Below, one piece after another: positions 24,925 to 33,352 of a stretch of DNA of 64,000 nucleotides. A model generated the notes under the pieces. It ran no database searches. It saw nothing but the letters and a program-made list of their open reading frames with translations, and was not told where the DNA came from. The position numbers and the translations under genes were made by a program. The number at the start of each line of letters is the position of its first letter. Position 1 is the first letter of the stretch. Source of the DNA: Nitrospirales bacterium LBB_01 (GTDB lineage Bacteria > Nitrospirota > Thermodesulfovibrionia > Thermodesulfovibrionales > Magnetobacteriaceae); NCBI GenBank assembly GCA_004376055.2, contig CP049016.1, positions 2,232,001-2,296,000 of the forward strand. Reading direction: 5' to 3'.

Positions 24925-26208
24925 CTATATTTTTTTCCTCTTTTTTCTTGCGCTTGGGGGTAACATAACGTCTATAATGTCGTCGGCAGTCACTATCCCA
25001 AGCATTACGCCCTCATCGTCAACTACCGGAATTGCCACAAGGTTATACTTTGAAATCATGGCAGCAACTGTATCCTCATCGTCGTCGGGCTTTAGTGACT
25101 TGATGTTTGTATTCATACAGTCCATAAGTTTGATGTCAGAGTCAGAAAGGAGAAGCTCTTTAAGCGATATAACGCCAATCAGTTTATCGTCGTCATCAAC
25201 AACATATACGTAGTAGATGGTTTCAACATCTTTGGCGTCAACCTTAAAACTCCTAATGACCTCTATGACTTTAGTGTCCGGGCTATAGGAGAGAAACTCT
25301 GTGGTCATTAGCCCCCCGGCAGTATCCTCGGCGTGTCCCAACAGTTCTCTGATATTCTCAGCATCATCCCTTTGCAGTGTGTCAAGAATTTCGCCGATTT
25401 TACTTTTATGCAGGTCGCTGAGAGTATCAACGGCGTCATCAGGTGACATCTCCTCAATTATCATGGCAATCTTTTTTGTATCCATACTGGCAATGATGTC
25501 AGCCTGAGTTTCAGGCTCAAGTTCCGGCAGGGTTTCAGCCGCAGATTCAACATCCAGATTGCTAAAAAAGTTTGCCCCCTCTTCTCTTGACAGCGAGCTT
25601 ATGATTTCTGCCAAATCCGCAGGGTGCATTTTAGAGAGCATCTGCTGCGGCATTGTAAGAGAAATGGACTTAAGTCTTGGGCTTATGGGTTGAAGGTAAT
25701 TCCACGCAATAAGGTTATATGGAATGGAGACTTTAAAGAATTTAAGGAAATCTTCTCCTTGTTTTTCAACCCTGAGCCGCCTCAAGATTCCCCTTATACC
25801 AACATCAATAGCAAACAACATGGCATGGTTTTGATAGCCGCCCAATTTAATATCGTTAACCCTAACCACCTTAGCGCCATTAATATCCACAATCTGCTTA
25901 TCAAGCACATCGCGCACGGCAAGGAGATCATCTTCTGTAAAATCATAGCCCTGAAGCTCCTCGTGAGTTAAGGAGCTTGTTATTATTCTTTTGTTAAAAA
26001 TACTTAGGCTGCTAAAATCCACCTTATAAAATTTCTTTCGTTTCTCAGACAAACTCCCTGTCCCCTCCACGATGAGAGCGTCAAGGAGCGGCAGGGTCGT
26101 GCCCCGCACTATCACCATATCGTTTAGCTTGCCTAACTCCTCACCATTTTGGTCATAGACAACTTTTTTCAGTATCTCACTTATAAACAACTCGCCAATG
26201 AGAGGCAT
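24925..26208 (-). CDS. soluble MgtE-type regulatory protein (PRC-like, MgtE-N, two CBS)
   Basis: 427 residues with no TM helix. The N-terminal half (about 1-170) looks like two PRC-barrel-like segments (DQNGEELGKLNDMVIVRG, DINGAKVVRVNDIKLG). An MgtE N domain follows (MHPADLAEIISSLSREEG to DDAVDTLSDLHKSK), with LGHAEDTAGGLMTTEFLSY and two CBS motifs. MgtE proteins carry a membrane channel after the CBS pair. Here it is absent and the protein ends in a lysine-rich tail, directly before the Nramp gene. It probably acts as the Mg2+- or nucleotide-sensing gate of that transporter. The ribosome site is GGTGGG. Confidence 0.85.
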   Translation of the reverse strand: MPLIGELFISEILKKVVYDQNGEELGKLNDMVIVRGTTLPLLDALIVEGTGSLSEKRKKFYKVDFSSLSIFNKRIITSSLTHEELQGYDFTEDDLLAVRDVLDKQIVDINGAKVVRVNDIKLGGYQNHAMLFAIDVGIRGILRRLRVEKQGEDFLKFFKVSIPYNLIAWNYLQPISPRLKSISLTMPQQMLSKMHPADLAEIISSLSREEGANFFSNLDVESAAETLPELEPETQADIIASMDTKKIAMIIEEMSPDDAVDTLSDLHKSKIGEILDTLQRDDAENIRELLGHAEDTAGGLMTTEFLSYSPDTKVIEVIRSFKVDAKDVETIYYVYVVDDDDKLIGVISLKELLLSDSDIKLMDCMNTNIKSLKPDDDEDTVAAMISKYNLVAIPVVDDEGVMLGIVTADDIIDVMLPPSARKKRKKI

Positions 26209-26533
26209 TTTCCCACCTCGTGATTTTTTTTAGGAGCAGTGTATCCAATAAAATTAATCGTTTATGATACCACATCAGAGAGTATGTTTTGGTTACAAAA
26301 GTGTTACAACTTGAAAGCCGTTATTGTTTCTATGGCGATACAGTACAATTTTAATGTCTGAGGCTTTGCTTAAGCGCTCTGTTAGTTATAGCAATTTTTT
26401 AACATAACAAAAAAATATTTTTTATTGACAAAAATATGTTGAAACTTTTAGTTAATATATGTTAGAGTGTGTCGTTTGGATAAGAAGCTAAGTAGTGTAT
26501 AAACAATACCAAAATAAGCAGGAGGATTAGTGT

Positions 26534-29188
26534 ATGGCAAAAAAGTGGGTTTATTTCTTTGGTGATGGTAAGGCTGACGGCGATGGTTCTATGAAGGACC
26601 TTCTCGGCGGTAAGGGAGCAGGGCTTTCAGAGATGACCAAGCTCGGTATTCCAGTACCCCCTGGGTTTACAATAACCACAGAGGCTTGTAACGAGTATTT
26701 CGTAAACGGCGCCAAGTACCCTGACGGAATGTGGGATCAGGCTATGGAGGACATGAAAAAGGTTGAGAAAATTATGAACCTGAAGTTTGGTGACGCTGAA
26801 AGGCCGCTTTTGGTATCGGTACGCTCCGGCGCTAAATTTTCTATGCCTGGAATGATGGACACCGTTTTGAATCTCGGTCTTACCGACGCCACCATTAAGG
26901 GCATTATAACAAGAAGTGGTAACGAGAAATTTGCTTATGATGCTTACAGACGTTTTATCACAATGTTTGCTTCAATCGTTATGGGCGTTGACAGAATGAA
27001 GTTTGAGCACGTTCTTGATGAGGTAAAAGACAAGGGTAAAGTAAAATATGATGCAGACCTCAACGTAGATCAGTTGAAAGACCTCGTGGTGAAGTTTAAG
27101 GCCCTTTACAAAAAGGAAACCAAACAGGACTTTCCGCAGGATTCTATGGATCAGCTTAAAGCCGCCATTGATGCAGTGTTTAACTCATGGAACGGCGAGC
27201 GCGCAAAGACCTACAGAAGACTCAACGGAATACCCGATGATCTCGGTACCGCTGTTAACATTTGTACAATGGTGTTCGGTAATATGGGTGACACATCAGG
27301 CACTGGTGTTGCTTTTACAAGAAACCCATCTACTGGTGAGAATAAGTTTTACGGCGAATGTCTTATTAACGCTCAGGGCGAGGACGTTGTTGCAGGTATT
27401 CGTACTCCTATGCCGGTTAGCGATCTTAAGAAAGACATGCCAGATGCGTACAACCACCTCATGGATATCTACAAGAAGCTGGAGCTTCACTACAATGATA
27501 TGCTTGATCTGGAGTTTACAATTGAAGAGAAAAAACTCTTCATGCTTCAGGTAAGAGTCGGTAAGAGAACTGCTGCTGCAGCATTAAAGATTGCTATGGA
27601 CTTGGTGGATGAGAAGAAAATAAGCAAGGAGACGGCAGTTTTAAGAGTAGAGCCTCCGCAGCTTGACCAATTCCTGCACCCTATGATAGACCCTAAGGCA
27701 AAACTCAACAAAGTAGCTAAGGGACTTCCAGCCTCACCCGGAGCGGCAGTAGGAAAGATAGTGTTTACCGCAAAGGACGCTGAGGATTGGGCAGAAAAGA
27801 AAGAGAAAGTCATACTGGTCAGACTTGAAACATCCCCAGAGGATATTGGCGGAATGCACGCAGCTCAGGGAATTTTGACAGCCCGCGGCGGTATGACCTC
27901 ACACGCAGCCGTTGTTGCAAGAGGCATGGGTAAGCCTTGCGTTGCAGGTTGCGGTGACCTCGTAATAGATTCTAAGAAAAAGACCCTCGATATAAAAGGC
28001 AACAAACTTAAAGAGGGTGATATGTTGACCATAAACGGCTCAACCGGAGAGATCATAATTGGTGAGACCAAACTTATTGAGCCAGCTATAACCGGCGATT
28101 TTGCTAAGTTTATGGGCTGGGTTGATGAGTGCAGAACGATGGGCGTAAGAGCCAATGCTGACACACCTCATGATGCAGAGGTAGCAATTAAGTTTGGAGC
28201 AGAGGGTATTGGTCTTTGCAGAACAGAGCACATGTTCTTTGAAGAGGACAGAATCAAGGCCGTACGTGAGATGATTCTTGCCGATGACGAAGAGGGCAGA
28301 CGTAAGGCTCTTAAGAAGATTCTCCCAATGCAGAAGAAAGATTTCAAGGGAATCTTTAAAGTTATGAAGGGCAAACCGGTTACAATAAGACTCCTTGACC
28401 CGCCCCTCCATGAGTTCCTCCCACACACAAAGAAAGAGATCGATGGACTTGCAAAGGAGATGGGAGTATCCTCTGCCAAACTTAATGAAAGAAACGAAGC
28501 ACTCCATGAGTTTAACCCAATGCTTGGACACAGAGGCTGCCGTTTGGGCGTAACCTATCCTGAGATGTATGAGATTCAGGTTCAGGCAATTATGGAGGCC
28601 GCATGTGAGCTTCAGAAAGAAGGCCAGACTGTAATTCCTGAGATAATGATCCCTCTGGTAGCAGTACCTGAGGAGTTCAAGAGACTCAAAGAGATGACGA
28701 TAAAGACCTGTACGGCAGTTATGGAAAAGGCAAAAGTGAAAGTGGATTATTTAATCGGAACGATGATTGAGCTTCCACGTGCAGCCATTGTAGCCGATAA
28801 GATAGCAGAGGATGCCGAGTTCTTCTCATTTGGCACCAATGACCTTACTCAGACCACCTTTGGCTTAAGCCGTGACGATGCTGGACGCTTCCTGCCGTTT
28901 TACGTAGAGAAGAAGGTGCTCCCCGATGATCCATTCGTAACCATTGACATCGGCGGCGTTGGTCAGCTTGTAAAGATGGGTATTGAAAAGGGACGTTCCA
29001 CCAAGCCTAAACTCAAAGTAGGAATCTGCGGAGAGCACGGCGGTGAGGCAAAATCAGTTGAGTTTTGCTTTAACATAGGAATGGACTATGTAAGCTGCTC
29101 ACCTTTCAGACTGCCGCTGGCAAGACTTGCAGCAGCTCAAGCAGCGCTTAAGAAAAAGGCCGGAAAATCAGCTTCAACAACTGCTTAA
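26534..29188 (+). CDS. ppdK: pyruvate, phosphate dikinase
   Basis: 884 residues, full length. The N-terminal ATP-grasp domain has LLGGKGAGLSEMTKLGIPVPPGFTI and LVSVRSGAKFSMPGMMDTVLNLG. The swivelling domain has the phospho-His motif GGMTSHAAVVARGMGKPCV (about 455). The C-terminal PEP/pyruvate barrel has GLCRTEHMFF, LPRAAIVADKIA and the catalytic Cys in GICGEHGGE. It interconverts PEP, AMP and PPi with pyruvate, ATP and Pi, serving gluconeogenesis or glycolysis with PPi. The ribosome site is AGGAGG. The 325 bases upstream are AT-rich, with TTGACA at 26425 but no clear matching -10 box. A strong terminator follows. Confidence 0.97.
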   Translation: MAKKWVYFFGDGKADGDGSMKDLLGGKGAGLSEMTKLGIPVPPGFTITTEACNEYFVNGAKYPDGMWDQAMEDMKKVEKIMNLKFGDAERPLLVSVRSGAKFSMPGMMDTVLNLGLTDATIKGIITRSGNEKFAYDAYRRFITMFASIVMGVDRMKFEHVLDEVKDKGKVKYDADLNVDQLKDLVVKFKALYKKETKQDFPQDSMDQLKAAIDAVFNSWNGERAKTYRRLNGIPDDLGTAVNICTMVFGNMGDTSGTGVAFTRNPSTGENKFYGECLINAQGEDVVAGIRTPMPVSDLKKDMPDAYNHLMDIYKKLELHYNDMLDLEFTIEEKKLFMLQVRVGKRTAAAALKIAMDLVDEKKISKETAVLRVEPPQLDQFLHPMIDPKAKLNKVAKGLPASPGAAVGKIVFTAKDAEDWAEKKEKVILVRLETSPEDIGGMHAAQGILTARGGMTSHAAVVARGMGKPCVAGCGDLVIDSKKKTLDIKGNKLKEGDMLTINGSTGEIIIGETKLIEPAITGDFAKFMGWVDECRTMGVRANADTPHDAEVAIKFGAEGIGLCRTEHMFFEEDRIKAVREMILADDEEGRRKALKKILPMQKKDFKGIFKVMKGKPVTIRLLDPPLHEFLPHTKKEIDGLAKEMGVSSAKLNERNEALHEFNPMLGHRGCRLGVTYPEMYEIQVQAIMEAACELQKEGQTVIPEIMIPLVAVPEEFKRLKEMTIKTCTAVMEKAKVKVDYLIGTMIELPRAAIVADKIAEDAEFFSFGTNDLTQTTFGLSRDDAGRFLPFYVEKKVLPDDPFVTIDIGGVGQLVKMGIEKGRSTKPKLKVGICGEHGGEAKSVEFCFNIGMDYVSCSPFRLPLARLAAAQAALKKKAGKSASTTA

Positions 29189-29212
29189 CCGGTTTAACTG
29201 TTATAGTTTGTC

Positions 29213-29247
29213 AAAAGGGGGAGAGGGTATACCTTTCCCCCTTTTTT
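29213..29247 (+). terminator. rho-independent terminator of ppdK
   Basis: A G-rich stem (AAAAGGGGG / CCCCCTTTT) closes a GTAT-centred loop and runs into TTTTTT at 29242-29247. Confidence 0.85.
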
Positions 29248-29287
29248 ATTTGTGTTAGCATTAGGTACAATAATAATGGAGGTGAGT

Positions 29288-29431
29288 ATGACCGATGACA
29301 TCAGCATTTGCACTGTGTGTGCATACCGTGAGCACTGCAATAAGAAATTTTCCATAAGTGGTAAAGACATCCGGTGTGTGGATTTTACAAGAGATATTTC
29401 TATAAAGGAAACAACCGAGAAGAAAATGTAG
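29288..29431 (+). CDS. 47-residue four-cysteine protein
   Basis: A short frame with a strong GGAGGTG ribosome site. It reads MTDDISICTVCAYREHCNKK, then FSISGKDIRCVDFTRDISIK. The spacing C-x2-C-x5-C and a later Cys in IRCVDFTRD suggest a zinc- or iron-sulfur-binding knuckle. I recall similar short proteins in delta-proteobacteria and Nitrospirota but know no function. It lies after the ppdK terminator, so it has its own promoter or depends on read-through. Confidence 0.6.
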   Translation: MTDDISICTVCAYREHCNKKFSISGKDIRCVDFTRDISIKETTEKKM

Positions 29432-29468
29432 TAATTATTTAGAAAATCATGCCGGATTGTTTAAAACA

Positions 29469-30065
29469 TTATGGTTTAGGTTTCTGGAGATTCTTAGTTC
29501 TGTAGAAGACATTTTTCCCAAATTCTATGTATAACTCTTTTAAATCCTCTGGGTCGGGTATCTGTATATTGACAGAAGAATGACGAGTACTACGTCCGTG
29601 GGCATACCAATGTCTGAATGTAAAATAACCTTTGAGTATGGAGCATTGAGAATGAAACGGGTCATATGATTCTTTAAAATATTTTTTGATTTTGTCTAAG
29701 ATGTCATCAAAAGGTATTTTACTGCAGAATTTCTCTCTCTTTTTGTCTTTATTTGACTTAGTGTAATGTTTGTCACACAGAGCAATGAATTCTTTAGATA
29801 ATTTATCCTTTAATTTTGAACTTATTGTACGATTGAAATCTTTTCTGACAACGGCCTCGAAATTGGCCAACATATTAAATGAAGAGCAGAGCTTCATTTC
29901 CTCTAAGAGTTCCATTTTTATTTTTTGCTCAGTTTCTTTGGTTTCGTAAATGAATTCGCTGTTTATTTCTTGTTCTGCATCTTTGTTTTCGACAAATGAC
30001 TTACTGTTGATGATAATATATTTGCAATTAAGATAATTGCGAAGAATCTCGTCTGATGATATCAC
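29469..30065 (-). CDS. HEPN-like protein, candidate RNase toxin
   Basis: 198 residues, largely alpha-helical, Lys/Glu rich, no signal peptide. Near the C-terminus GYFTFRHWYAHGRSTRH contains R-x4-H in the setting RHWYAHG, the form of the HEPN RNase active site. The upstream partner gene ends 27 bases before it. The pair is AT-rich compared with neighbouring housekeeping genes. An RNase toxin or defence effector paired with the smaller gene is a reasonable reading. Sequence similarity beyond the active-site motif cannot be judged here, so it may be a non-catalytic HEPN binder. Confidence 0.55.
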   Translation of the reverse strand: MISSDEILRNYLNCKYIIINSKSFVENKDAEQEINSEFIYETKETEQKIKMELLEEMKLCSSFNMLANFEAVVRKDFNRTISSKLKDKLSKEFIALCDKHYTKSNKDKKREKFCSKIPFDDILDKIKKYFKESYDPFHSQCSILKGYFTFRHWYAHGRSTRHSSVNIQIPDPEDLKELYIEFGKNVFYRTKNLQKPKP

Positions 30066-30092
30066 GATTATAATAGGAGTCTTTATATATTC

Positions 30093-30551
30093 TCAGTATT
30101 CGTCAATTAACTCGGATAAGAATTTCTCGAAATTATCTTTATTAAAATCTGAGCCTACACGTTTTCCAAATCTGTCACGTTGTACAAATTTCCAAGAACC
30201 GTCATCATTACCAATTATCATAATGACATTCAGTCCCTTTTTTATGTCCAATCTTCCATTTCCACCCAACACATATCGTCCTATCGGTATAATTTCAATC
30301 GTTTCATTGTTCAAAAAAGTGACTACCATAGTTTCGACAGTATAAATGCCAAGAAGTTGTTCATGAATTTTTATCTTAGTTTTTGTAATGGATAGTAACT
30401 GCTCATCCTGCATCGGTTTAAGCCACTCACTTATCTGGGTAAATAAGTTGTTAATTCTATTTATCCATTCTTCTTTTTTTTCTTTTGAAGTCATTTTACG
30501 TGTTTCCACATTAGTCTTTATTGCTAATAATTTTTCTTTTAAAATTGACAT
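30093..30551 (-). CDS. unknown protein, partner of the HEPN-like gene
   Basis: 152 residues. The N-terminal half is a charged helix region (KEKKEEWINRINNLFTQISEWLKPMQ). The C-terminal half is beta-rich (VVTFLNNETIEIIPIGRYVLGGNGRLDIKKGLNVIMIIGNDDGSWKFVQRD) and ends in DFNKDNFEKFLSELIDEY. I do not recognise the family. It has an AGGAGGAAATATT ribosome site and is the first gene of a two-gene unit, the position an antitoxin or specificity subunit would take. No DNA-binding motif is seen. Confidence 0.6.
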   Translation of the reverse strand: MSILKEKLLAIKTNVETRKMTSKEKKEEWINRINNLFTQISEWLKPMQDEQLLSITKTKIKIHEQLLGIYTVETMVVTFLNNETIEIIPIGRYVLGGNGRLDIKKGLNVIMIIGNDDGSWKFVQRDRFGKRVGSDFNKDNFEKFLSELIDEY

Positions 30552-30578
30552 GTTAATATTTCCTCCTGCTATAGTGAA

Positions 30579-32786
30579 TCAGCCTTGAAGTTTTTGTTTA
30601 AACGCTAAGAGAGCCAGCTTTCTCATAACTTTCAGATTCCAGATCATATCTGCCTTAAGAGAGGCGTTTCCTCCGTAGATGACATCGCCGTATATCATCC
30701 CTATTGGTTTATCATTTAGTACAATTGGGAGCGCTGTAAAAGAATGGGCATTTATTGTGTTTATGTACCAGTCGGGAATGCGGCTGCGAGCGTCTTTCAA
30801 AGTTGAATCCGCTACCAGTATGTCTGTGTTGTTGGTAAGCGATGAGTTAAATATATCTTCTGAGTTATTTAGTGGAAACTTAAAAATCCGTATTATTTTT
30901 TCCACCTCTGAGCCAAACCCAAACCTTGCCTCCATTGCATTGGTTTTAGGATTTCTAATGCAAATAAAAACGCGTGAAAACCCCATAGTGCGATACATTA
31001 TCTCAAGTATTATCCTTAAAACATCATTTACGGTGTATTCACCCGTCAGTGCGCCAACTATGTCAGAAAGCCCCTTGCTGAGGCTCTCTCCTTCTGCGTT
31101 AATCTTTGCCTCAGCTTTGGTTAAACCCAAAATTTCAGTCTCCACAATTTCTATAGAATCTACCCGCTCGCTCTTTTCTCCTACCACAAACTCAGACGCT
31201 TTGGCTGCCTTTAAAAAGCTGTTGATTTTCTCTATAATCGGCTCTTTTTTTGCCTGTGATTCGTAAACCTTGAGGAATACGCCTATTTCTTTTAGAAGAC
31301 TGTCATAGAGACCTCTGATTTGCTGCTCGGTTATGTTAAAGCATACGCCGTAGTGTTTGGTAAGGTCGCTTATGGAATTTCGTTTTTGTGTGTTTGTCAA
31401 TGCCTGATCAAGTATTACGGTGCCTAAGTCTGTTGAATAAGATACCAGCATGTGGCTTTTATCTATGTCTGTTATCGGTTTAAAAAGATTAGCTCTGTCA
31501 ACGTGTTTCATGCTGTGGATTATGTGTTCAGGAAGTGACCATCCTTTTGCTATGCTTACGCTGAGGTCTTCGTACGATGTGCCCAGAATGGCTGTGGATG
31601 CGGCGTTTTCGCTAAGCTCCTCATCTCTCATCTTTTCTGTTATTGCAATGTGTTCCTCAGGAAGAAAATATGCTACCATGATTTTTCCAAGATCATGCAA
31701 CATGGCGCAGATAAAGGCCTCCTCAGGGTCGGCTGTTATAATTTTCCCTGCCAGAGACTTTGCAATGTTGGCTTTTATAAGCGAGCCGACTATCAACTGC
31801 TTAAGCTCGTTTGCCATTGATTTGTCCACAATCCCCTCAAACATAATCAAGGAAAGAGCAGCATTTCTTACCTGAATAAACCCAAGCAGCATCAGAGCCC
31901 TTGATATAGTGCCAACCTTACCGCCATATTGACTATAGTAAGATGTGTTTACAAGGGCAAGAATTTTACTGGTCAAGCCATAATCGGTAAGAATAGAGTT
32001 TGTAACATTTGCTATGTGGGTGTCATCCTGCAGGACATTTACCGGAAGTTTCATCAAAATATCCACAGTTTTACTCATTATTGGAAAGCCGCCGCTTGAA
32101 GTAAACTTACCTTGCAAAGTATCAATGGCGCTCCTGCTTTTTACCTCAGCCACCTGTGCCTGTTCCATATAAAAGGTTTGGTCAATCGGTATTGGAGGTG
32201 ATGTTTGTGTAATCTCATTTTGTGGTACCACTTGCGCTACCTCTTGTTGTTTGGGGGCAGGCTGCACAATTTCCTGCTTCTCAGGCGCCGCTTTGTATAT
32301 CTTTACCGGTCCCAGACCTTTTATATCCAGAGTACTTTCAAATTGACAAAGCCCTTTGTCATCACTGCTTATTATGTCAAACGTGTCCTCAGTGAGGTAT
32401 ATGCCAGTGGCTTTTATAGTTGCCAAAATAACCATAGCCACAACTGAAAGCCCGGAGGATTCAACATCGGCATAGAGCGTGCCCAGTCCTGAGTGGAGCG
32501 CTACCCTGGTTGAGACGGGTTTAGAGTTTATTTTCAGATTGTTATACTTATCCATTAACTCCATGATTTTATGCGCCGTTGCAAGTGCGCTGCCGCAGTC
32601 CTCAAATGAATACACGGTGCGGTTTTTGTAGTCCTTTATCATTATGCCACGATTTTTTTGAAGCAGCACATCATTTAGCCTCTTAATAATGTGACTAGCT
32701 GAGGACTTTGTTGAGCTGTCCTCATCAAAGCCAAACTCCGTCACCATCACGGTTACCACTTTCAGTTCTGTCGCCGTCTCATTCAT
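30579..32786 (-). CDS. cyclase-like / HDOD / GAF signalling protein
   Basis: 735 residues. Residues 5-165 resemble a class III nucleotide cyclase fold (VTVMVTEFGFDED, TRVALHSGLGTLY), but the metal-binding Asp pair is not evident, so it is likely non-catalytic. A Gln/Pro-rich linker is followed by an HDOD domain (about 235-430) with AFICAMLHDLGKIMVAYFLPEEH. A C-terminal GAF domain (about 590-730) has FICIRNPKTNAMEARFGFG and FTALPIVLNDKPIGMIYGD. HDOD proteins act in c-di-GMP, stress or motility signalling. It stands alone, 27 bases from the HEPN pair. Confidence 0.8.
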   Translation of the reverse strand: MNETATELKVVTVMVTEFGFDEDSSTKSSASHIIKRLNDVLLQKNRGIMIKDYKNRTVYSFEDCGSALATAHKIMELMDKYNNLKINSKPVSTRVALHSGLGTLYADVESSGLSVVAMVILATIKATGIYLTEDTFDIISSDDKGLCQFESTLDIKGLGPVKIYKAAPEKQEIVQPAPKQQEVAQVVPQNEITQTSPPIPIDQTFYMEQAQVAEVKSRSAIDTLQGKFTSSGGFPIMSKTVDILMKLPVNVLQDDTHIANVTNSILTDYGLTSKILALVNTSYYSQYGGKVGTISRALMLLGFIQVRNAALSLIMFEGIVDKSMANELKQLIVGSLIKANIAKSLAGKIITADPEEAFICAMLHDLGKIMVAYFLPEEHIAITEKMRDEELSENAASTAILGTSYEDLSVSIAKGWSLPEHIIHSMKHVDRANLFKPITDIDKSHMLVSYSTDLGTVILDQALTNTQKRNSISDLTKHYGVCFNITEQQIRGLYDSLLKEIGVFLKVYESQAKKEPIIEKINSFLKAAKASEFVVGEKSERVDSIEIVETEILGLTKAEAKINAEGESLSKGLSDIVGALTGEYTVNDVLRIILEIMYRTMGFSRVFICIRNPKTNAMEARFGFGSEVEKIIRIFKFPLNNSEDIFNSSLTNNTDILVADSTLKDARSRIPDWYINTINAHSFTALPIVLNDKPIGMIYGDVIYGGNASLKADMIWNLKVMRKLALLAFKQKLQG

Positions 32787-32943
32787 CTACAAGCTCTCTC
32801 TCTTCCACAATATTATTATACAATAATATTACAAATTGTTAACATTAATCCATGATTTTCTTAACAAATCTATAGTATATTAAAACACTTTGAACTGTTT
32901 GAATAAAATAAGAAGTACTGTAAAACCGAATTTCTAAACAACG

Positions 32944-33216
32944 ATGGATTTTGCGGTAAGCCCAAAAAAGAATAAATGGTTAAAAGAGCAGATGGATGCC
33001 CTTAATATAAAAGAAGAAGACTTATTTGAAAAATTTATACGCTCCTCTGGGAAAGGTGGTCAAAAGGTCAATAAGTCCTCAACGTGTGTTTACATAAAGC
33101 ATCTGCCAACAGGTATAGAGGTAAAGTGTATGAAAGACAGAAGTCAGTCTATAAACCGGTTTTTGGCAAGACGAACTATCGTGGAAAAGTTGACAAATAT
33201 GCAGAAAGAGCAGTAA
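32944..33216 (+). CDS. GGQ-domain release-factor-like protein
   Basis: 90 residues. FIRSSGKGGQKVNKSSTCVYIKHLPTGIEV is the RF-1 catalytic domain with the GGQ motif that hydrolyses peptidyl-tRNA, and a basic helix follows (RSQSINRFLARRTIVEKL). There is no codon-recognition domain. Such proteins (ArfB/YaeJ and PrfH-like relatives) rescue stalled or damaged ribosomes. The basic C-terminal tail is shorter than in ArfB, so its ribosome docking may differ. It is directly followed by tRNA-Arg. Confidence 0.8.
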   Translation: MDFAVSPKKNKWLKEQMDALNIKEEDLFEKFIRSSGKGGQKVNKSSTCVYIKHLPTGIEVKCMKDRSQSINRFLARRTIVEKLTNMQKEQ

Positions 33217-33228
33217 AATCAAACATAA

Positions 33229-33305
33229 GCGCCCATGGCTCAACTGGACAGAGTGTCGGACTACGGATCCGAAGGTTGGGGGTTCGACTCCCTCTGGGCG
33301 CGCCA
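33229..33305 (+). tRNA. tRNA-Arg (anticodon ACG)
   Basis: The cloverleaf is complete. The acceptor is GCGCCCA/TGGGCGC, the D-arm GCTC...GAGT, the anticodon stem TCGGA/TCCGA around loop CTACGGA, and the T-arm GGGGGTTCGACTCCC. Encoded CCA ends at 33305. The ACG anticodon reads CGN-Arg after A34-to-inosine editing. Confidence 0.95.
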
Positions 33306-33352
33306 ATACTGCCATACAAAGCCCTTATTACCGTAAAGAGGAGTTTTAAACT

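Noticed and set aside
26209-26533. Mg2+ riboswitch (M-box) or similar between the MgtE-like and ppdK genes
   Set aside because: I saw no conserved M-box helices or purine-rich leader on the minus strand, only AT-rich promoter-like DNA.
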